From Tamarix chinensis (Eukaryota; Streptophyta; Magnoliopsida; Caryophyllales; Tamaricaceae): a DNA stretch of 64,000 nucleotides. Every line of letters begins with the position of its first letter. The stretch's first letter is position 1. The stretch spans positions 87,701,236-87,765,235 of the forward strand of contig CM060177.1 in the NCBI GenBank assembly GCA_030549775.1, written 5' to 3'. Position numbers and translations under genes: made by a program. Under the pieces are notes generated by a model. The model searched no databases. It was given only the letters and a program-made list of their open reading frames with translations, and was not told the DNA's origin. This document shows, piece after piece, positions 12,857 through 24,141 of the stretch.

Positions 12857-13392
12857 GAGCCTTTTTAGCTCATCGAATTCTTGTTGTCATTCTTTACTCC
12901 ACTCAAATATCACCTCCTTCTGTAAGAGGCGTGTCAATGGTCATCCAATGCTAGCGAAGTCTTTTATAAACCTATGATAGAAACCTGCATGTCCAAGAAA
13001 AGAACACACCTCTCTCACGGAAGTGGGAGAGGGTAAGTAACGCACAGTATCTATTTTAGCCTTATCAACCTCTAGCCCCCTAGATGATACAACATGACCA
13101 ATTACAATTCCTTATGTCACCATGAAATGACACTTTTCCTAATTAAGCACAAGGTTAGTTTCTTCACATCGTTTCAAAATTAAAGTCAAATTTTTGAGAC
13201 AATATTCAAAAGTATCACCAAATACACTAAAATAATCCATAAAAACCTCAATAATTTTCTCAATTTTGTCAAAGAAGATACTAACCATACATATTTGGAA
13301 TGTACCAGGGGTATTGCATAGCCTGAAGGGCATGCGTCGATAGGCAAATTTGCCAAATGGACATGTGAAAGTTGTCTTCTCTTGATCCTCCT
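12857..13392 (-). pseudogene. Athila-A reverse transcriptase, C-terminal part
   Basis: After the Athila-B insertion the RT frame resumes with QEKTTFTCPFGKFAYRRMPF, a hallmark RT block. The catalytic site normally reading YxDD or FMDD is FMDYFSVFG here (codons at 13240-13232), so the second catalytic Asp is Tyr. The frame stops at 13139, and the thumb region down to 12857 is only partly readable. The first residues of the long open frame here (13414-13393) come from the Athila-B LTR, not from RT. Confidence 0.92.
13388..13392. repeat. Target site duplication CTCCT, left copy (Athila-B)
   Basis: CTCCT precedes the Athila-B LTR start (TGATGAG) and recurs at 19067-19071 after the other LTR end (CACACCA). 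It splits the RT gene of Athila-A. Confidence 0.93.
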
Positions 13393-13963
13393 TGATGAGT
13401 TCATATTTTGACACATTTTTACCCTTATAATCTTAGTTTTTGGTAGTTTATTTAACTAATATAGGGGAATAATTATTATTTTATGCTTAAGTGGTAAAAT
13501 TGCATAAAAATTATTATTTGAGCTAAAATGATATAATTTAAGTAAATTTAGAATAAAATATTATTTATTAATATTTATTAAATTTTATTTTACAGGTTAT
13601 ATTCTTCTATAATAATAAAAAATAATAAATAAATAACAATAAAAAACCGGACCTTTGGACCAACAGGCGAAGGCCCAAAGGCTAAGGAGAAAAAGAGACC
13701 CAAACGAGCCGCTAGGGCACGAAAGAGTCAGCCGACGAACACAAAAAGACGAAAGAGGGGTGACGTGGCATGGAAGAAAAAGCTGCCTCGCATGGATCGA
13801 GAATAAAAAGACAGGAGGCACGGAACGCCGAAAGAGAGTGGCGTGCGGCAGAGCCGCAGAGAAGGAGAGCCTTCGCAGGCTCGGCTGAGAACGATACCCT
13901 TATTTACCAGTGCTACAATTGACAACAAGAGGGTTTAAATTCGTGCCGGCTACGGTCACACCA
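13393..13963 (+). repeat. Athila-B 5' LTR with internal deletion
   Basis: 571 bp compared with 1753 bp for the 3' LTR. Positions 13393-13885 align with 17314-17800 and 13886-13963 with 18988-19066; the middle is absent. The breakpoint lies directly after the perfect palindrome GAGCCTTCGCAGGCTC (13867-13882), and CGGC is present at both edges of the lost segment. Confidence 0.9.
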
Positions 13964-13968
13964 ATTTT

Positions 13969-13987
13969 TGGCACCGTTGCCTGGGAT
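13969..13987 (+). other. Athila-B primer binding site (Asp-tRNA type)
   Basis: TGGCACCGTTGCCTGGGAT starts five bases after the LTR. It differs at two positions from TGGCGCCGTTGCCGGGGAT, the complement of the plant Asp-tRNA 3' end used by Athila elements. Confidence 0.85.
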
Positions 13988-14146
13988 TGGTAACTTCACC
14001 TTTATTTTGCTAGTATTTTTAGTGTGTTTTCATTTTTAGTGTTTTTGAATTTTTTTTCTTTTAGTTTTGTTTTAGATTTTCTTAGGATTTTTGGTGTGTT
14101 TTGTTATTAACCTTTTCCTTTGAATTATTAGTGTTTTCAGGTAGCT

Positions 14147-15433
14147 ATGACAGGATCCTTTGGTTATGGACAACTTTGCTCGAATCTTAACGCAAGAGTA
14201 AATGAGGTAAGTATGAGTAGTCTTGAAGATAAACTTAACAAACTTACTACTCTTGTTTTGCAAGTAGCTGAAGCTACTGTAGTTGTTAATACAAGTGGAG
14301 TGTGTCATACGCAAGGAAATCCATATGCTTACCATGAACAAGCTATGAGAGGAGGAGGATGGACACAATCTGGTGCTCAATCTTTCAATCGTTTTCAAGG
14401 ACATGATCCCTATACAAGCACATACTATTCGGGAATGAGGCATCAACCCAAATTTGGATGGGAGATGAATGATCAGTATCAAGTGCCATATCAAGACCCT
14501 TACACAAGCGAATATGAAGCTTCAAAATATTATCAATATCCTCAACAAGAATCTTCTCCAGTTTCAGAACCCTCAAGTTCAGGAAAAATGGATAAGCTTC
14601 TTGAAGCATTGACAAATGGTCAAAACCAGTTGGTAGACATCAAAAATCAACTGGTGCAAAGTTAGATTATGCAAAATGAAAGGGTGTCAGTGCTAGAGGA
14701 GAAAATGGGTTATATGGTCAACCAGATGAATCAATCACAAGCATAAGAAGAGCTCTCTAGTACTTCAATTCCAAATTCAAGTCAGAGTTATGAGGATGAT
14801 GATGACATATCTGAATGTGAGGATGAGCTAGTTGAGGAGGTTTCCATGAAAAACATTGAAGAGCAAGATCAAGTGGAAGAAGAGCTTATAAAAGTAGAAG
14901 AAGAATCTCATCAAAATGAGGATCAATTGAACAAAGAGAAGTATATGGATGACAAAACTATCACTTTCACCTACCATATACCATCTTTGAACATTTATTC
15001 CCCACTTTTGCTTGGATATGACCATGAGACACAAGGTAAGCCTTTGAACCACGTTGATTTTATTTATGCTGACCACACTCCTTGTTTTCCCTCTTTTAGC
15101 AGGTTATATGGATCCAAGAGTGAAGAGAATAATCAAATCACCTTGGATACATTTAATAAGAAGCGTGATGCTCCAAAGGAGTGGTTATGTTGGAAGGACG
15201 TGTTTAAAGATTTTAAGATAGGAAAATATGTTCCTTCGATAGAGAGATTACCGTACATGGACATTGGGCAAAACATTCTCTCTCTACACGCGAGCTTAAA
15301 TTCTATGCTAGGTAAGTTACGTTCTTGCTGGATCAAATCTAACATTTTATCTTTTTCTTCCTTCCAGGATAAAGATGATCATCACGAGGAAGGATTTGGT
15401 GAAGCAGCTCTGAAGTGGACGTATCCACCTTGA
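14147..15433 (+). pseudogene. Athila-B residual gag-derived frame with two stop codons
   Basis: One reading frame of 429 codons interrupted by TAG at 14663-14665 and TAA at 14744-14746. The start (RVNEVSMSSLEDKLNKLTTL ... SGVCHTQGNP ... YYSGMRHQPKFGW) matches the part of Athila-A gag around and after the zinc knuckle (RVNEVSVNQFDDRLNQLTIL ... CGVCSTIGHP ... YHLGMRNHPNF), but the Cys/His knuckle itself is degraded. The middle is acidic (residues about 215-265) and unrecognised. Near the end LHASLNSMLGKLRSCW resembles the integrase tail LLYHSHLRLFPGKLHSRW of Athila-A. I infer an internal deletion that joined the end of gag to the end of pol. Start chosen as the first ATG after the primer site; an upstream gag portion appears to be missing. 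Confidence 0.75.
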
Positions 15434-17300
15434 ACGAGAAAAACCGAGACCATGTCAGGCTGAAGACATAAAAACAAGCGCTACTTGGGAGGCAACCCAA
15501 TGTCATGAGGGAGTTTTCTATCCTCTAGTTATTCATTTATTTATTTTGTTTTCTCCATACATTAAATTTCATGTTTCCTTAGTTGTTTACACATTGAGGA
15601 CAATGTGTAATTTAAGTGTGGGGGTGCGTGTGTTTTATGTACGTGTCAAAAAAAATGTTTTGATTTTTTTTAGAGTGTTTAGTGTTTTTAGAGTCGTAGA
15701 ACCCTTAATTAGTCAATGAGGAATATATCTTTGAAATTTAACAAAAGATGATCATGAAATTGAGATAAAGTAAGTGGAGATTTTTGTGTTAATTTCGATA
15801 TAGGGAACACATATCTACGTGCCTAAGTTTGAATGGAGAAAGAATATGTATGATTGTCTAATCACCGACATGGCATGTTGAGATTCGTCACATTCCTTAG
15901 TGAGCTTTCGAACCATACGTACTTTCTTTTTCTGAGCAAATTTACACAAAATCATCTATGTTTCTTGGCTTCAAAATTTTCTTTGTAAACCTCATATATG
16001 TTTAATTTTTTTGATCAAATTATTTTCCATAGATCTTGTAATGGACTATAGAGATTACTAGAACTTACTCTTGTGCTAGTCGAAGCTTATAGTCAAAACA
16101 TGCTCTGATTGAGAAAATGATAAAGGCAGGTTAGGAATTTTCCATCACATGACCAAATAGCTTAACCTGATTTGTGTACACTTTATGTACATCCCATAGA
16201 AACCCTTTTGAGCCTATACATGGAATATATTTTCTTCATTACCCACATTGAATAACCATTGGGCCTTAATGTCCTTACCTTCGCTTAAAGCTAGTGGAAG
16301 GAAATCAAATCGTTATGGATATGAAGAGTGGTGGTGTATGTGTGTATGTGAAAGAAATATATGTATTTATGCTAAGAAAGGGTATTGGTTATGTTTGGTG
16401 GAGAAAAAAAATGTTAGGAAATAAGGAAGAGAGGGAGTTATGGAGATGATGTTGAGGAAGTTCTATTCATGTTACATTTTATTGAGAAGGTGGAGAGGTG
16501 TATCATTAATATTTGATGTAGAGCTATGCTTATATTTCATCTAATTATTAGATTCCACTATCTCTTGATTTTTTAAGCACCACTCTCCTAAAACAATCCA
16601 TACCCTTCTTTACCTTAAACCCCGTTACAACCAATAAGTAAGTCCTATTTGATTCTTGAGATGAGCAGCCTTTGATCTGTTGGAGATTAGTCACAAGAGT
16701 TAAGCATATGGTTCGGTCCATTTGGCAAGTATTTGGTATCTTTCATGAGGTTTTATCCACAAGAACATGAGCCTTCTTTGTTTATATATGTGAGTCATTT
16801 GTTATCTTTATCATCTTAGCTCACATACATGAGTGTTTCTAGACATTTGTAGTCATGAATCTAAGAGAGAAAAAATAGAGGGTATCCATAGTGAGGATGG
16901 ATCTTGATGTGACTAAGGCGTGGTAGATTTTCATCCATAATATTGATCTATTCATACATGGCATGTTTATGTATGAACCATATGTTGAAATTGATCATTT
17001 AAATCTCCCAATGCTGAATCTTGATTTATTGCTAATCTTGGCATTTGAAAGTAAAAGATTCTGAGACAAAAATGGTTAAGGGTGTTAGGTATGTTTTTAT
17101 TTTATTTTATTTGTGTGTGATTTTGTTGGTATATCATCTGTGAAACCCTCACGAGACCTTACTCGTCCTCGATGGGTGACCTAGGGGTTTAAAGGGCTTG
17201 TTGCACATGCTAAATGTAATCGTGAGACCTACGAAAGTGGCTAGTTAATTTAATTTTATTTGTTTAGAGTAATAACTTGCTTGAGGACAAGCAAGAAGCT
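15434..17300 (+). other. Athila-B 3' non-coding internal region
   Basis: No credible coding frame. It carries GGAGGCAACCCAATGTCATG near 15489 and the block GAGGACAATGTG-AAGTGTGGGGGTG (polypurine-like, 15614-15626). The rest is AT-rich and matches 4786-6280 of Athila-A in reverse. This is where Athila elements may hold an env-like gene; none is seen. Confidence 0.8.
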
Positions 17301-17313
17301 AAGTGTGGGGGTG
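17301..17313 (+). other. Athila-B polypurine tract
   Basis: AAGTGTGGGGGTG directly before the 3' LTR start TGATGATTTC, the expected position of the plus-strand primer. It is preceded by TTGAGGACAAGCAAG, a common lead-in in Athila elements. Confidence 0.85.
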
Positions 17314-19066
17314 TGATGATTTCATATTTTGACACATTTTTTACCCTTATAAACTTAGTTTTTGGTAGTTTATTTAACTAATATAGGGGAATAATTATTA
17401 TTTTATGCTTAAGTGGTAAAATTGCATAAAAATTATTATTTGAGCTAAAATGATATAATTTAAGTAAATTTAGAATAAAATATTATTTATTAATATTTAT
17501 CAAATTTTATTTTACAGGTTATATTCTTCTATAATAATAAAAAATAAAAAATAAATAAAAACCTGACCTTTGGACCAACGGCCGAAGGCCCAAAGGCTAA
17601 GGAGCAAAAGAGACCCAAACAAGCCGCTAGGGCACGAAAGAGTCAGCCGACGAACACAAAAAGACGAAAGAGGGGTGACGTGGCACGGACGAAAAAGCTG
17701 CCCCGCATGGATCGAGAATAAAAAGACAGGAGGCACGGAATGCAAAAAGCGAGTGGCGCGCGGCAGAGCCGCAGAGAAGGAGAGCCTTCGCATGCTCGGC
17801 CGAAGGCGGGAGATAGAGAGAGCCTTTGTAGGCTCGGGGAACGCGACAGAGCCTTTATAGGCTCGAGAGAAACGGAAGACAGAGGCACGATCAGCGAGGC
17901 AGCACAGCGCCGTCAGCCAGAAGAATAAAGAAAAAGGAAAAGCAATAATTACACAGAAATCAAAGCAGCAAAGGAAGAGAGAATAAGAAGAAATTTTATA
18001 CCGGTAGAATTTATTTTAGATAAAATTAATTTTTATCTAAATAAATTCTTGATCTTTAATTCAAAATTAATTCCGGTTATTTATTTCTCTTATTTTTAGT
18101 TATATTTTAGATATATATTTCTGTGTAATTAATTCTGTAATTATGAGTGGCTAATTGTTTATTGTTAGGGAATAAATTGAAACCCTAGATTATGATTTGA
18201 ATTATAATTTTATTTTCTTTGTTTTGTGAGATTGTTTCTTGACTCTATATTAACTGCTATCGTTTATATGTATAATTCTGTCCAATATAGTTTATTTGTT
18301 GCATGCCTTGTTCTGGTTCCTCATAAGTGATAGTATGTAGGATTATTTTCCTGCGAGGTGGCCATCTAAATATACTAGAATTTATGTGTATAAATTGCAG
18401 CTAGGTTAGATAACAATTCACCTAATCGTTTTGTGATTCTAACCGAAGTGGTAAAACATTTCGATACGTGTGGGTCAAGGATAGGAAATACAGCTAGACA
18501 TGCGTTTTGTACTAGTCTGGGTACTTAGATTGACGGCCTTCCACTTACACTTAATGCATTAAATCTAGTTAAATATAGGAGCCGCATGTTGCTGCTATAC
18601 TGCTAGTATTTAATAGGGTTAATATAGGCACGTGGTCATATTAATTAATTAAGGGAAATAATATAAGGTGTATGGACCTGCGTTTGGTCTGCAACTTGGT
18701 CGATCTCTTTCTCACGATTAAATATTGACTTAGAAATAAATATTATATTTTGACCTAATCCAGTGATGGATTTTTATTTCCCTAACATATTTCTCATATC
18801 TGCGGTTTCCTATTATTTTTATTATTATTAGTTTGTTTTATTTGTTTTATTTGATTTATTATTATTTTTATAACCCCCATTTATATTTTTCTTATTTATT
18901 TATTCTGTGTTATTTAGGATTTTTATTTTTAGTTTTAGTTTTATTTTCAAGCTAGTTAAATAGAGGTGAGCCATCTCAATCCCCGGCCTAGAACGATACC
19001 CTTATTTACCAGTGCTACAATTGACAACAAGAGGGTTTAAATTGCGTGCCGGCTACGCTCACACCA
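17314..19066 (+). repeat. Athila-B 3' LTR (full length)
   Basis: 1753 bp, TGATGA...CACACCA. It contains three short palindromes of the form GAGCCT-N4-AGGCTC (17782-17797 with one mismatch, 17820-17835, 17849-17864) inside a GC-rich block, then an AT-rich half. Reverse-complement matches at 3309-4785 and 22331-24141 show it shares its family with Athila-A. Confidence 0.92.
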
Positions 19067-19474
19067 CTCCTCTACTATATGAATTTGGTTGTAACCAAAG
19101 TACCCATCAAGAAAGCAATAGTAGGAATGACCAGCCAATATCTCGAGCATTTGATCAATGAATGGTAGTGGAAAGCGTCATTTCCTTGTCGTGGCATTCA
19201 GTTTCCTATAGTCAATGGATACTTGGTATCCCGTCACTATCCTTTGAGGGACAAGTTCATTCTGCTCATTCTTCACCACTGTAACCCCAGACTTCTTAGG
19301 CACCACGTGTATAGGTGCCACCCATTTAGAATCTGAGATAGGGTAAATAACTCCACAATCCAATAACTTGATGATCTCTTTCTTCACTACTTCCATCATA
19401 GGAGGGTTAAGCCTACGTTGAGCTTCCCTAGTTGGCTTTGCTCCATCCTCAAGAAGTATGTGATGAACACACAT
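19067..19474 (-). pseudogene. Athila-A reverse transcriptase, N-terminal part
   Basis: The 98-residue open stretch 19474-19178 has the typical Athila RT start: EAQRRLNPPMMEVVKKEIIK, DCGVIYPISDSKWVAPIHVV and VSIDYRKLNATTRK. After a stop at 19177 the frame continues as FPLPFIDQMLE-LAGHSYYCFLDGY-GYNQI, which carries the first catalytic Asp (FLDGY), up to the Athila-B insertion. RT copies the element RNA into DNA in the cytoplasmic particle. This copy cannot work, because it is split, contains stops and has a mutated active site in its other half. Confidence 0.93.
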
Positions 19475-19666
19475 AGTAGGGCTTATTCACTTGATGTCTA
19501 CTAGCGTCCATCCAATAGCGGTCTTTTGATTCTTGAGAACTCCTAAGAGCTTCCTCTCTTCTTCCTCTGTTAACTTTGAAGATATGATCACCGGAAGGGT
19601 CTCATCATCTCCTAAGTAAGCGTACTTCAAGTGATTCGATAATGGTTTGAGTTCTAATGTGGGGGC

Positions 19667-20673
19667 CTAAATCACAGAAGGTATGGGCTTGTTAATAGAT
19701 AAGGGGATTGAAAAAGGAGGGAATCCATACCGATATAGAGGGTTTGCCTCCATGTGAGCTACAACATGCATAAGATGTGGTGAAAGCATTGCTTCTATTT
19801 CCTCCGATGGAATCCTTTCCCCCTTTTCATCCAATACTAATCTTTTCACAAGAGTGGTAGATAATGGGTCCTCCTTGTCCTCCTCAAAATAATCCTGCAC
19901 TAAAAAATCAATAGTGTCAATAGTAAAATAAGAATGATCATCCACAGGGTATCTTATAGTGTTGAAAATGTTGAAGCTTATGACTTCCCCATCAAGTTCC
20001 ATGGTAAGAGAACTAGTATGAACATCTATTTTTGTGCGAGCAGTTCTCATGAAAGGTCTTCCTAAGAACAATAGCATTGGACTTGAGATGCTATCATCCA
20101 TATCCAGCACATAAGAATCTGCTGGAAAAATAAGTGTATCAACCTGCACAAGAACAACTTCTACAAGCCCCTTAGGGAATGCGTTAGAACGATTAGCAAG
20201 TTAAATGATCACATTATCTTTCTTAAGATCTCCTAAACCTAAAGATGCATAAATAAAATATGGCATAACACGTTAATAGATGCACCTAGGTCTAGCATGG
20301 CATTTTCAAATTTATTGTTACCAATTACGCATGGAACTATGAACCTTCCTGGATCCTTGCATTTTGGAGGTAGCTTCCTTTATATCACCACAGAAAATTG
20401 CTTACTCATCTTCACTACTTCCTTCTCCCATATTCTTTTCCTCGTGGTGCACAACTCCTTTAAGAATTTTTCATATTTAGGCACTTGTTTGATAGCCTCT
20501 AGGAGTGGAATGTTTACTTGCACCTTCTTAAATGTATCCAAAATTGCTTGATCACTCTCATATTTCTTTGATTTGGATAACCTACTAGGAAAAGGAGCAG
20601 AAAAAATAGGATTAGTTATAACATTATTAGGAATGGTAGATGATTTACCATTCAAAGAATTTTCAAATTTCAT
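19667..20673 (-). pseudogene. Athila-A protease and gag-protease linker
   Basis: The linker (20673-20380) has PFPSRLSKSKKYES ... FKKVQVNIPLLEAIKQVPKY, a block strongly conserved between gag and protease of Athila elements. The aspartic protease motif follows at about 20300-20275 as LDLGASIN. A one-base frameshift just after it moves the frame, and the protease resumes at 20149 with FPADSYVLDMDD ... LFLGRPFMRTARTKIDVH, ending near 19667. The protease would cleave the Gag-Pol polyprotein. The frameshift and a stop inactivate it. Confidence 0.9.
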
Positions 20674-21106
20674 TTCATTAGCTGTTCCATCACTCGTTTG
20701 TTAGTTTCCACTTTTATTCTCTTGTTTCTTCATGCTCTCCCCCTCTTTTGTAGCGGGATCTTCTTCCAATTTCTCTAAGACCTCTTTAGACTTATTTGGA
20801 GCATCCTCACATATTTTACCACTCCTTGTTACTACCGCATTAGCTGATTCAAGGTTGCCCTTTGGATTTGGTATGGTGCTACTTAGTAGTTTCCCAGGAT
20901 CATGTAATTAGTTGATCTTGGTAACCACTTCTCCAAATTAATGCTCTATATCTGACAATCTCTTATTCATGGACAATTGTCTTTGTATCAGTTGATTTTG
21001 TCCGTCTACCAACTAATTTTGACCATTTGTCAGTGCCTCAAGCATCTTATCATATTTGTCATTAGTCTGAGAGGATCCTCCTTGATGTTTTGATAAAAAC
21101 CCGGTA
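20674..21106 (-). pseudogene. Athila-A gag C-terminal region, low-complexity
   Basis: Joins the gag fragment and the linker. It is readable only in pieces: a Gln/Asn-rich stretch corresponding to LTNGQNQLV...NQLV in Athila-B (about 21040-20960), then a Ser/Lys/Glu-rich part. Several stops and frame changes prevent a single translation. Confidence 0.6.
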
Positions 21107-22189
21107 CTACTTGGTTGAAACCTGGAGATTTAAGAACATTGTTATTATCTTTCCAATGAAATTAGGATGGTTACGCATACCTAGATGGTAAGTATTTAAA
21201 AATCCGATGGCATTTGCTTGTGCATGGTCCTCTCCTCCTATTATCTGTGGACATTTCTCACTTGGATGTCCTATTGTCGAACACACTCCGCATGTGGTAT
21301 AAGCTCCAGTACTTGTTGCGATTTGTGAAACAAGAATGGTGAGTTGGTTAAGCCTATCATCAAATTGATTTACACTCACCTCATTTACTCTTTCACGAAT
21401 AGAAATACCATCATATTTTTGTGCAGTGGAGGCTCGATTTTTCAATAGCTCTTGTGTTGAAATGGGATCTTTTTCCATAAACGCACCACCACTTGCTGCA
21501 TCCAACATATTCCTTTCAAGTGGAGTGAGACCCTCATAGAAATATTGCAATAGATTCTCTTCCCTCATCTCGTGTTGTGGGCATTGTGAAAGCAAAGCCT
21601 TATACCTATTGTAGTATGTATGGAATGATTCGTTAGACTCTTGCTAGATTTCGGTGATCCTCTTTCTGAGTACTATGACATGTGATGGTGGAAAATATTT
21701 ATCTAGGAAAGCGCTTGCTAAGTTATCCCATGAGTATATCTGTCTTGTTGGCAACTTATAAAGCCAGTCTTTTGCGCCATCCATCAAGGAAAATGGAAAT
21801 GCCTTGAGCTTCAGGATTTGAAGATCTGCCTCTTTGGGGCACATGGAGACATACACAAATTAAAATTCCTTTAGGAATTTATTTGGATCTTCACTTGGGA
21901 GACCATGGAATGTTGGAAGGCGATGAAGTAGGCTAGACTTTAATTCGAAATCTCTTTCTTTCCCTTCAGCTGGCTCAGGATAGCCTATGCATGTAGGTAT
22001 AGCTTCAGCTATGTTATGGGCTGCTAGCTCTCGTAAACTTCTATTAGCTGCCATGTGAGTGAAATAGAATGAATTGGTTGATGATGATGGAGAACCAGAA
22101 ACTCTGGACTTTCTAATTGCTCGAATGAACCTTTCTATCTCAAGATTCACTGGTATCAATTCTCCTTGTAATTTCTCGTGCGCATTCAC
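21107..22189 (-). pseudogene. Athila-A gag
   Basis: Three same-order fragments (22189-21860, 21856-21644, 21595-21107) separated by single stop codons. The first ends in FELKSSLLHRLPTFHGLPSE, the second has AFPFSLMDGAKDWLYKLPT and DKYFPPSHV, and the third has LLQYFYEGLTP and a retroviral-type zinc knuckle CGVCSTIGHPSEKC (CX2CX4HX4C), all characteristic of plant Ty3/gypsy gag of Athila type. Gag forms the virus-like particle and binds element RNA. The start ATG at 22189 lies about 120 bases downstream of the primer site, reasonable for this group. Confidence 0.92.
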
Positions 22190-22306
22190 CAGTAGATACC
22201 TGAAATAAGAGATACTTTAACCGAGTAACCCGTACTAAAAAGAAATAAAAAGAAAAAAAATACAAACTAAGAAAATTTTTCTAGTATAATATAGGCAAAG
22301 TTACCA

Positions 22307-22325
22307 ATCCCCGACAATAGCACCA
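22307..22325 (-). other. Athila-A primer binding site (diverged Asp-tRNA type)
   Basis: On the minus strand TGGTGCTATTGTCGGGGAT starts five bases inside the 5' LTR. It differs from the Asp-tRNA complement at four positions, all C to T, which fits decay by cytosine deamination. Confidence 0.8.
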
Positions 22326-22330
22326 AAAAT

Positions 22331-24141
22331 TGGTGTGGCCGTAGCCGGCACGCAATTTAAACCCTCTTGTTATCACTTGTAGTACTAGCAAATAAGGGTA
22401 TCATTCTAGACCGGGTATTGAGAGGGCTCACCTCTATTTAACTAGCTTAAAAATAAATAAAAACACTAAATAATATAAAATAAATAAATAATAAAAATAC
22501 TAATGGGGGATTATAAAAATAATAATAATAACAAAATTATAAAAGGAATAAATAATATAAAATAAACTAATAATAAAAATGATATAAATAATGGAAAACT
22601 CGCAGATAAAAGAAATATGTTAGGAAAAAAAATCCACCAGTAGATAGGTCAAAATATAATATTAATTTCTAAGTCATCTTTTAATCATGAAAATGAGATC
22701 AACCAAGTTGTACACGAAAAGTAGGTCCATACACCTTTTATTACTTCCCTTAATTAATTAATATGACAATGTGTCAATATTAACCTTATTAAATACTAGC
22801 AATATAGAAGCAACAAGCGGCTCCTATATTTAACTAGATTTAATGTATTAAGTGTAATTGGAAGGTTTTCAACCAAAGTACCCTAACTAGTACACAATGC
22901 ATGTCTAGCTGTATTTCCTTTCCTTGACCTACACGTATCGAAATGTTTTACTACTTCGGTTAGAATCAAAAAACTATTAGATGAATTGTTATCTAACCTA
23001 GCTGCAATTTATACATATAAATTCTAGTATATTTAGATGGCCACCTAACAGGCAAATAATCCTACATACTATCACTTATGAAGAAACCAAAACAAGACAT
23101 GCACCAAATAAACTATACTTGACAGAATTATATATATATATATAAATGATAGCAATTAAAATAGAGTCAAGAAACAATCTCATGAAACAAAGAAAATAAA
23201 ATTATATCTCAAACCCTAATCCAGGGTTTCAATTTATTCCCTAACAATAAATAATCAGCCAGTCATAATTATAGAATTAATTACACAGAAATATATATCT
23301 AAAATATAAATTAAAGCAATAGAAAGAAATAACCGAAATTAATTTTAAATAAAAGATCAAGAATTTATTTGGATAAAAATTAATTGTATCTGAAATAAAT
23401 TCTACCGGTATTAAACTTCCTCTAATTTTCTTCCTTTTCGGCGCCGTGATTTATGTGCAATTATTTTGTCCTTTTTCTTTTTCCATGCGGCTGACGGAGG
23501 CTGTTGTGCTTCAAAAATTGGTGCGTGCTGCGCTGTGTTGTCGTGCGTCACCCTTCATCGTCCGAGCCTCTGAAGGCTCGTTACTCTCACGTCCATGACT
23601 AATTTGGCTCCCTCGCTTTGCCACACAACTTTTTCTCCTGGGTGTTCTCTCTAACGTCCTCTGCTCTCTCTGTGCTATATCCTGCGGCTCTTCGCTTAGA
23701 CTCTATAGCCTCCTCTCTTTAATTAATGACCCTTTCTCTTATTCCATGCATCGCTATTTATTTCTTGCAATGCCCCATGCCACATCAGCCCTACTGATGG
23801 TTGGCTTGTTTTTTTTTCCTCCCGCTGCGCTCCTTTTGGTTTTCTTCTTGTTTTGACGTTCCCTGGCCTTTGGGCCCTCAGCCTTTGGCCATTAGCCCAA
23901 TGGTCGAAATGTTTTTTAATTATTCAAAAATGAAACCTGCAACATAAATTTCAATAAATATTAATAAATAATATTTTATTCTAAATTTACTTAATTTTTA
24001 TCATTTTAGATTAAATAATAATATTTATGCAATTATTACCACTTAAGTATAAAATCATAATTATTCACCTATATTAGTTAAATAAAATACTAAAAACTAA
24101 GATTATAAGGGTATAAAATGTGTCAAAATATGAACTCATCA
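22331..24141 (-). repeat. Athila-A 5' LTR
   Basis: 1811 bp; read on the minus strand it starts TGATGAGTTCATATTTTGAC and ends CACACCA. It is the only full-length LTR of Athila-A. It contains one GAGCCTCTGAAGGCTC palindrome (about 23566-23581), where the Athila-B 3' LTR has three. Confidence 0.92.

Larger units (their letters stand above)
13393..19066 (+). mobile_element. Athila-B: non-autonomous Athila-type LTR retrotransposon nested in Athila-A
   Basis: A 5.7 kb element with LTRs at 13393-13963 and 17314-19066, an Asp-tRNA-like primer site, a polypurine tract and the 5 bp duplication CTCCT. It lies opposite in orientation to its host. The internal part (13964-17313) has a single interrupted frame (14147-15433) and no protease, RT or RNase H, so it would need enzymes from a relative such as Athila-A, whose LTR is clearly the same family. 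By eye the two LTRs differ at about 20 places over the 490 shared 5' bases, so insertion is not very recent. The left LTR has lost about 1.19 kb internally. Confidence 0.93.
3309..24141 (-). mobile_element. Athila-A: decayed Ty3/gypsy Athila-like retrotransposon with two nested insertions
   Basis: Read right to left it holds a 5' LTR (24141-22331), a primer site resembling the 3' end of Asp-tRNA (22325-22307), gag, protease, RT, RNase H and integrase fragments, a long non-coding 3' part, and a truncated 3' LTR (4785-3309). The 5 bp duplication AGGAA flanks it. Athila-B interrupts RT and family-L copy 2 interrupts the end of integrase. All reading frames carry stops or frameshifts, and catalytic residues in RT and integrase are replaced, so it is dead. 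A deletion of roughly 0.75 kb removed the internal/3'-LTR junction, including the polypurine tract expected there. Confidence 0.93.
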
